The position numbers and the translations under genes were made by a program. Positions 9,614 through 12,313 of a stretch of DNA of 12,313 nucleotides are shown in pieces; the first letter of the stretch is position 1; every line of letters begins with the position of its first letter. The notes beneath the pieces were generated by a model. That model did not search any database. It was not told where the DNA came from and saw nothing but the letters and a program-made list of their open reading frames with translations. The DNA is from an uncultured Actinomycetes bacterium (lineage in GTDB: Bacteria; Actinomycetota; Thermoleophilia; Gaiellales; F1-60-MAGs149), in NCBI GenBank assembly GCA_903873565.1, contig CAIQOY010000006.1:1-12313 (forward strand). Reading direction: 5' to 3'.

Positions 9614-9940
9614 TCAGGCCACGCGGCCCGTGAACGGCCGCCCGGCCGCGGCCCAGGCCTGCGCACCGCCCGCGAGGTTGGCGCAGCCGGCCCGGCCGGC
9701 GGCCGCGAAGGCCTCAGCGGCCGCCATCGAGCGCCCGCCGGTGCGGCAGATGAAGACGGTGCGGTCCGCGTCGGGGAGCTCCTGCCAGCGCGCCGGCAGG
9801 GTCGAGAGCGGGAAGTGCAGCGCGCCCTCGACGTGCCCGGCGTCCCACTCCTCCTGCTCGCGCACGTCGACGAGGAGGGCGCCGCCGGCGATCAGGGCCG
9901 CGGCCTCCTCCGGCGTGATGTCCTCGACGTCGGGCTCCAC
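9614..9940 (-). CDS. Single-domain rhodanese-like protein
   Basis: This is a small rhodanese-fold protein, likely a sulfurtransferase that carries a persulfide on its catalytic cysteine; the acceptor is unknown. From a GTG at 9940 it is 108 aa, a normal size for GlpE/PspE-type single-domain rhodaneses. ITPEEAAALI opens the fold, and LLVDVREQEEWDAGHVEGALHFP (written as two adjoining motifs, residues 22-44) is the conserved Asp-Val-Arg region. The active loop is Cys65-Arg-Thr-Gly-Gly-Arg in VFICRTGGRS. The C-terminal part has NLAGGAQAWAAAGRP. The frame extends upstream to 10042, but that part overlaps the cca gene and is Arg/Pro/Ala-rich. The GTG lies 10 bp after the cca stop, with only a weak ribosome site. 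It is probably co-transcribed with cca; the sequence says nothing specific about its role there. Confidence 0.9.
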   Translation of the reverse strand: MEPDVEDITPEEAAALIAGGALLVDVREQEEWDAGHVEGALHFPLSTLPARWQELPDADRTVFICRTGGRSMAAAEAFAAAGRAGCANLAGGAQAWAAAGRPFTGRVA

Positions 9941-9950
9941 GCGGCGCAGC

Positions 9951-11339
9951 CTAGCCGCTCGCGCGCGCGGCGCGCGCGAAGGCGATCGCCTCGTCCTCCG
10001 TGCCAAGGGCGCCGGCCGCCTGCTCCTCGGCGATCCGCCCAAGGAGCTCCCCGATCTCGGGGCCGGGCGCGCAGCCGAGGGCCTCCGCCAGGCGGTCGCC
10101 GCGCACGAGCGGCGCCGGCGGGGGCTCGGCCAGGGCGAGGGCCATCCGCGCGGCGAGCTCCGTGTGCCGGCGGATCCAGCGCTGGCGGGCGCGCGTGCCG
10201 CGCGTCGACCAGCGGTCGGCCAGGGACACCACCACGCTCGCGATCCCGAACGGCTCCGTGGCCACGCGGTAGCGGTGGACGTCGCGCGCGTCCGGCTCGC
10301 CGGCCGACACGAGGAACCCGAGCCGCAGGTGCTCGCGCACCAGCACCGACACGCAGCGGCGCAGCGCGGTCGAGGCCCGCAGCCGCTCCAGGATCCGGTC
10401 GGCCACCTCCGCCCCCTCCTGCGCGTGCCCCGGGAAGCCGATGTGCCCGTCGTCGAAGACGGCGCGCGTCTGCGGCTTGGCCACGTCGTGCAGGAGCGCC
10501 GCCCACAGCACGGCGAGGGCGACGTCGGACTCGGCGTCGAGGGGCTCCGCCAGGGCGACCGCGACGGCGTCCGCGGCCGCCCCGAAGCCGCCCGCGGGAT
10601 GCGCCACGAGGTCGGCGGCCGCGTCGACGACCTGCAGGGTGTGGTCGAGGACGTCGAGGTGGTGGTAGCGGTTCTGCTCGATGCCCGCGAGCGCGGCGAC
10701 CTCGGGCAGGACCGCGGCGAGCAGGCCGAGGTCGCCCATCAGCCGCAGCGCGTCGACGGGGTCGCGGCTGCGCAGCATGCGGTCGAGCTCCATCCGCTGG
10801 CGCTCGCCCGCGGCCCCGACGGCGAGGGCGGCGTCGCGCCGGGCGAGCTCCGCGGTGCCCGGGTCGACCGCGAGCCCGAGCTCGGCGTGCAGGCGCACGA
10901 GCCGCAGGAGCCGCAGGGGGTCGTCGCGGAAGGCCCCGTCGGAGACCGCGCGCAGGAGCCCCGCCTCCACGTCGGCGAGGCCGCCCGGGGCCTCCTCGAG
11001 CCGCCCGTCGGCGAGGCGCAGCGCGATCGCGTTGACGGTCAGGTCGCGGCGGGCGAGGTCGGCGGCGATGCCGTCGGGCGCGCCGGTGACGTCGACCTCG
11101 CGGCCGCGGTCGGCGACGCGCCAGGCGCCGTGGCGCTCCGACAGCGGGAAGACCGGCGCGTCGAGGGCGCGGCCGATGGCGCGGGCCAGCGTCTCCGGGT
11201 CGCCCTCGGTGACGAGGTCCCAGTCGGCCAGGGGCCGCCCGAGCAGCACGTCGCGCACGGCCCCGCCGACCAGCCAGGCGCCGGGATCGTCGACGACGCG
11301 GGCCACCTCGGCCCGCGCGGCCTCGAGGCGGGCGTCCAT
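9951..11339 (-). CDS. cca: Class II CCA tRNA nucleotidyltransferase / poly(A) polymerase family protein with HD domain
   Basis: This enzyme adds nucleotides to the 3' end of tRNA (CCA) without a nucleic acid template. It is 462 aa. The palm motif GGAVRD (residues 25-30) is followed by the metal-binding Asp39-Trp-Asp41. RRDLTVNAIA (97-106) is the ribose-recognition motif. DDPLR at 139-143 stands at the EDxxR nucleotide-template motif with a conservative Glu-to-Asp change. ERQRMELDRML follows. An HD phosphohydrolase domain has His233 in DHTLQV and His284-Asp285 in LLHDVAKP, and continues to about residue 400. CCA-adding, CC-only, A-only and poly(A) enzymes share this fold and cannot be told apart safely by eye. 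The ATG shares a base with the alr stop (TGATG) and has a good GGGAGG 7 nt upstream. A larger frame reading up to 12305 is a shadow inside alr. Confidence 0.92.
   Translation of the reverse strand: MDARLEAARAEVARVVDDPGAWLVGGAVRDVLLGRPLADWDLVTEGDPETLARAIGRALDAPVFPLSERHGAWRVADRGREVDVTGAPDGIAADLARRDLTVNAIALRLADGRLEEAPGGLADVEAGLLRAVSDGAFRDDPLRLLRLVRLHAELGLAVDPGTAELARRDAALAVGAAGERQRMELDRMLRSRDPVDALRLMGDLGLLAAVLPEVAALAGIEQNRYHHLDVLDHTLQVVDAAADLVAHPAGGFGAAADAVAVALAEPLDAESDVALAVLWAALLHDVAKPQTRAVFDDGHIGFPGHAQEGAEVADRILERLRASTALRRCVSVLVREHLRLGFLVSAGEPDARDVHRYRVATEPFGIASVVVSLADRWSTRGTRARQRWIRRHTELAARMALALAEPPPAPLVRGDRLAEALGCAPGPEIGELLGRIAEEQAAGALGTEDEAIAFARAARASG
9959..9979. repeat. 21-bp alternating CG palindrome at the end of cca
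   Basis: The arms 9959-9968 (TCGCGCGCGC) and 9970-9979 are exact reverse complements around one central base at 9969. It codes for the Ala/Arg-rich last residues of the nucleotidyltransferase, 5 bp before its stop. In RNA it could form a stable hairpin just ahead of the rhodanese start. There is no T-tract, so termination in the classical way is not supported. Ala and Arg codons (GCG, CGC) may explain it fully. Confidence 0.6.
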
Positions 11340-12209
11340 CAGCGCGCCTCCCGCAGCGTCCGCGCGGGCGACGCGCCGATCCCGCAGGTGACCTCGTAGG
11401 CGATCGTGCCGAGGTGGCGGGCGACCTCCTCCGCCGTGATGCGCTCGTCGCCCTGGGCGCCGAGCAGGACGACCTCGTCGCCCTCGGCGACGGCGAGGTC
11501 GTCGGGCAGGAGCGCCGCGAGCTGGTCCATCGACACGGTGGCGGCCACGCGGCAGCGGCGGCCGCCGATCAGGACGTCGCCCTGCCCGCTCAGCCCGCGC
11601 CGGTACCCGTCCGCGTAGCCGACGGGCACGAGCGCGACGCGGCACGGCGCCGCGGCCACGAAGCGGCGCCCGTAGCCGCAGGAGTCGCCCGCGGCGAGCG
11701 CGCGCACGCTGGCCACGGCGGTCGTCCAGCGCAGGGCGGGCGCGAGCCCGTGCGCGGCGGGGTCGACGTGGAAGGGGTCCATCCCGTGGAGGGCCAGCCC
11801 GGGCCGCACGGCGTCCCAGGCGAGGTCGGAGCGGCCGAGCACGGCCGCCGAGTTGGCGAGGTGGCGCGGGCAGTCCGGGAACGCCGCCGCCAGCTCCGCG
11901 AACGCGGCGGCCTGGCGGTCGGCGAAGGAGCGGTCCTCCTCGTCTGCGGTCGCGAGGTGGCTCATCAGCCCCTGCAGCCGCTCGGGGCGCGGCCCCGCGG
12001 CGAGCGCGCGGCCCGCCTCGAGCGCGAGCGCGGGCGCCAGGCCCCAGCGGCCCATGCCGGTCTCGGCCTCCACGTGCACGTCGAGGTCGTGGCGGTCGCG
12101 GGCCCGCTCCCAGCCCTCGGGGGTCGACACCACGGCGGCGCAGCCGAGGGCGACCGCCTCGTCCTCCTCCCCGGGCCGCAGCGGCAGGAGGCAGATCAGG
12201 CGCGCGCCG
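11339..12209 (-). CDS. alr: Alanine racemase, N-terminus missing at a sequence junction
   Basis: This is a PLP-dependent enzyme that interconverts L- and D-alanine for peptidoglycan. What remains is about 290 codons, from roughly GARLICLLPLRPGEEDEAV to the stop. Recognisable parts are ETGMGRWG, LMSHLATADEED, HLANSAAVLG, VRPGLALHGMDP, PVGYADGYRRGL, VSMDQLAALLPDD and IAYEVTCGI. The catalytic Tyr is in SCGYGRRF (codon 11672-11674). Alignment by eye to the Geobacillus enzyme shows that about the first 80 residues are absent. These include the VKAxxYGHG segment with the PLP-binding lysine. The frame stays open a little further to an ATG at 12241, but those ~11 residues (MFILACWNLYF) come from the AT-rich segment and are not Alr. 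The stop overlaps the cca start. As shown the gene could not make active enzyme; the true genome probably has the full gene. Confidence 0.93.
11347..11352 (-). promoter_or_regulatory. Ribosome binding site of cca
   Basis: GGGAGG on the minus strand lies 7 nt before the ATG at 11339 and within the alr 3' end. It fixes the cca start against the much longer open frame upstream. Confidence 0.6.
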
Positions 12210-12215
12210 AAATAA
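12205..12215. other. Abrupt composition junction (likely chimeric join)
   Basis: GC-rich alr coding sequence ends at about 12209. From 12210 to 12313 the DNA is about 33% GC by hand count, against about 74% before. The alr reading frame loses homology at the same place, and a new gene begins on the other strand 24 bp later. I see no terminal inverted repeat, target duplication or tRNA at the join. Position is accurate to a few bases. Confidence 0.85.
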
Positions 12216-12233
12216 AGATTCCAACAAGCTAAT

Positions 12234-12313
12234 ATGAACATTTTGATAACAGGAGGTCTTGGATATTTGGGAGGAAGACTTTTTCGTGAACTTAGATTTT
12301 TTCAACCTGATTC
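12234..12313 (+). CDS. NAD-dependent epimerase/dehydratase (extended SDR), N-terminal fragment
   Basis: Only the first 26 codons are present, open to the right edge. They read MNILITGGLGYLGG, then RLFRELRFFQPD. A short beta strand, TGG-x-GY-x-G (Thr6-Gly13), matches the TGxxGxxG NAD(P)-binding fingerprint of extended short-chain dehydrogenases, such as sugar-nucleotide epimerases and dehydratases. The substrate cannot be told from this piece. No Shine-Dalgarno is visible. A TAA at 12230-12232 ends a frame reading IKIPTS, possibly the tail of an upstream gene 1 bp before this ATG. Codons are AT-rich (ATT, TTT, AGA, ATA), unlike every other gene here, so this belongs to a different genome or a foreign island. 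Confidence 0.6.
   Translation, partial: MNILITGGLGYLGGRLFRELRFFQPD

Noticed and set aside
4913..11030. Seven copies of GCGATCGC (4913, 5258, 6691, 7879, 8370, 9982, 11023), the cyanobacterial HIP1 octamer
   Set aside because: There are more copies than base composition predicts, but all seven fall on in-frame Ala-Ile-Ala codons (GCG ATC GC), mostly in membrane segments. Codon use explains them without a special repeat.
12251..12257. AGGAGGT, a perfect Shine-Dalgarno-like string
   Set aside because: It lies inside the SDR gene and encodes part of the Thr-Gly-Gly nucleotide-binding loop. No suitable start with a sensible frame follows.
9951..12305. 784-codon minus-strand frame that would extend the nucleotidyltransferase
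   Set aside because: The upstream half is alr read out of frame plus AT-rich foreign sequence. The proper start at 11339 has a strong ribosome site.

Overview
The window is about 74% GC and almost fully coding. Ten genes all lie on the minus strand, so transcription runs from right to left, and the genes are read from high to low coordinates. The first ~12.2 kb looks like a chromosomal housekeeping region of a very GC-rich bacterium. My best guess is a Thermoleophilia/Solirubrobacterales-type actinobacterium or a relative. That guess rests on base composition, on the split radical SAM/DUF2344 pair next to an RNase E/G gene, and on an mre/mrd elongation cluster. I have done no phylogenetic test.

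Layout in transcription order: (1) alr, alanine racemase, missing its N-terminal part (11339-~12209); (2) a class II CCA-adding-type nucleotidyltransferase with an HD domain (9951-11339); (3) a single-domain rhodanese (9614-9940); (4) a 115-bp gap with a possible promoter and a hairpin; (5) mreC-mreD-mrdA-rodA, the cell-elongation machinery (4573-9498); (6) after 26 bp, a TIGR03960-type radical SAM gene (2768-4546); (7) its TIGR03936/DUF2344 partner (2086-about 2739); (8) rng, ribonuclease E/G (starts at 2089 and runs off the left edge). Most junctions are stop/start overlaps (TGATG, GTGA, ATGA), so these are two tightly coupled transcription units or one long one.

How the genes fit together: Alr makes D-alanine for peptidoglycan precursors. 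MreC, MreD, PBP2 and RodA build the lateral wall. The nucleotidyltransferase and RNase E/G act on RNA. The radical SAM/DUF2344 pair has no established function that I know of.

The last ~104 bases (12210-12313) do not belong with the rest. They are about one third GC and carry, on the opposite strand, the first 26 codons of a Rossmann-fold NAD-dependent epimerase/dehydratase. The switch falls inside alr and removes the residues that hold the PLP lysine. A chimeric assembly join at a contig end is the simplest reading. I found no new defence, mobile or biosynthetic system here. The items most worth following up are the junction and the uncharacterised radical SAM/DUF2344/RNase cluster.
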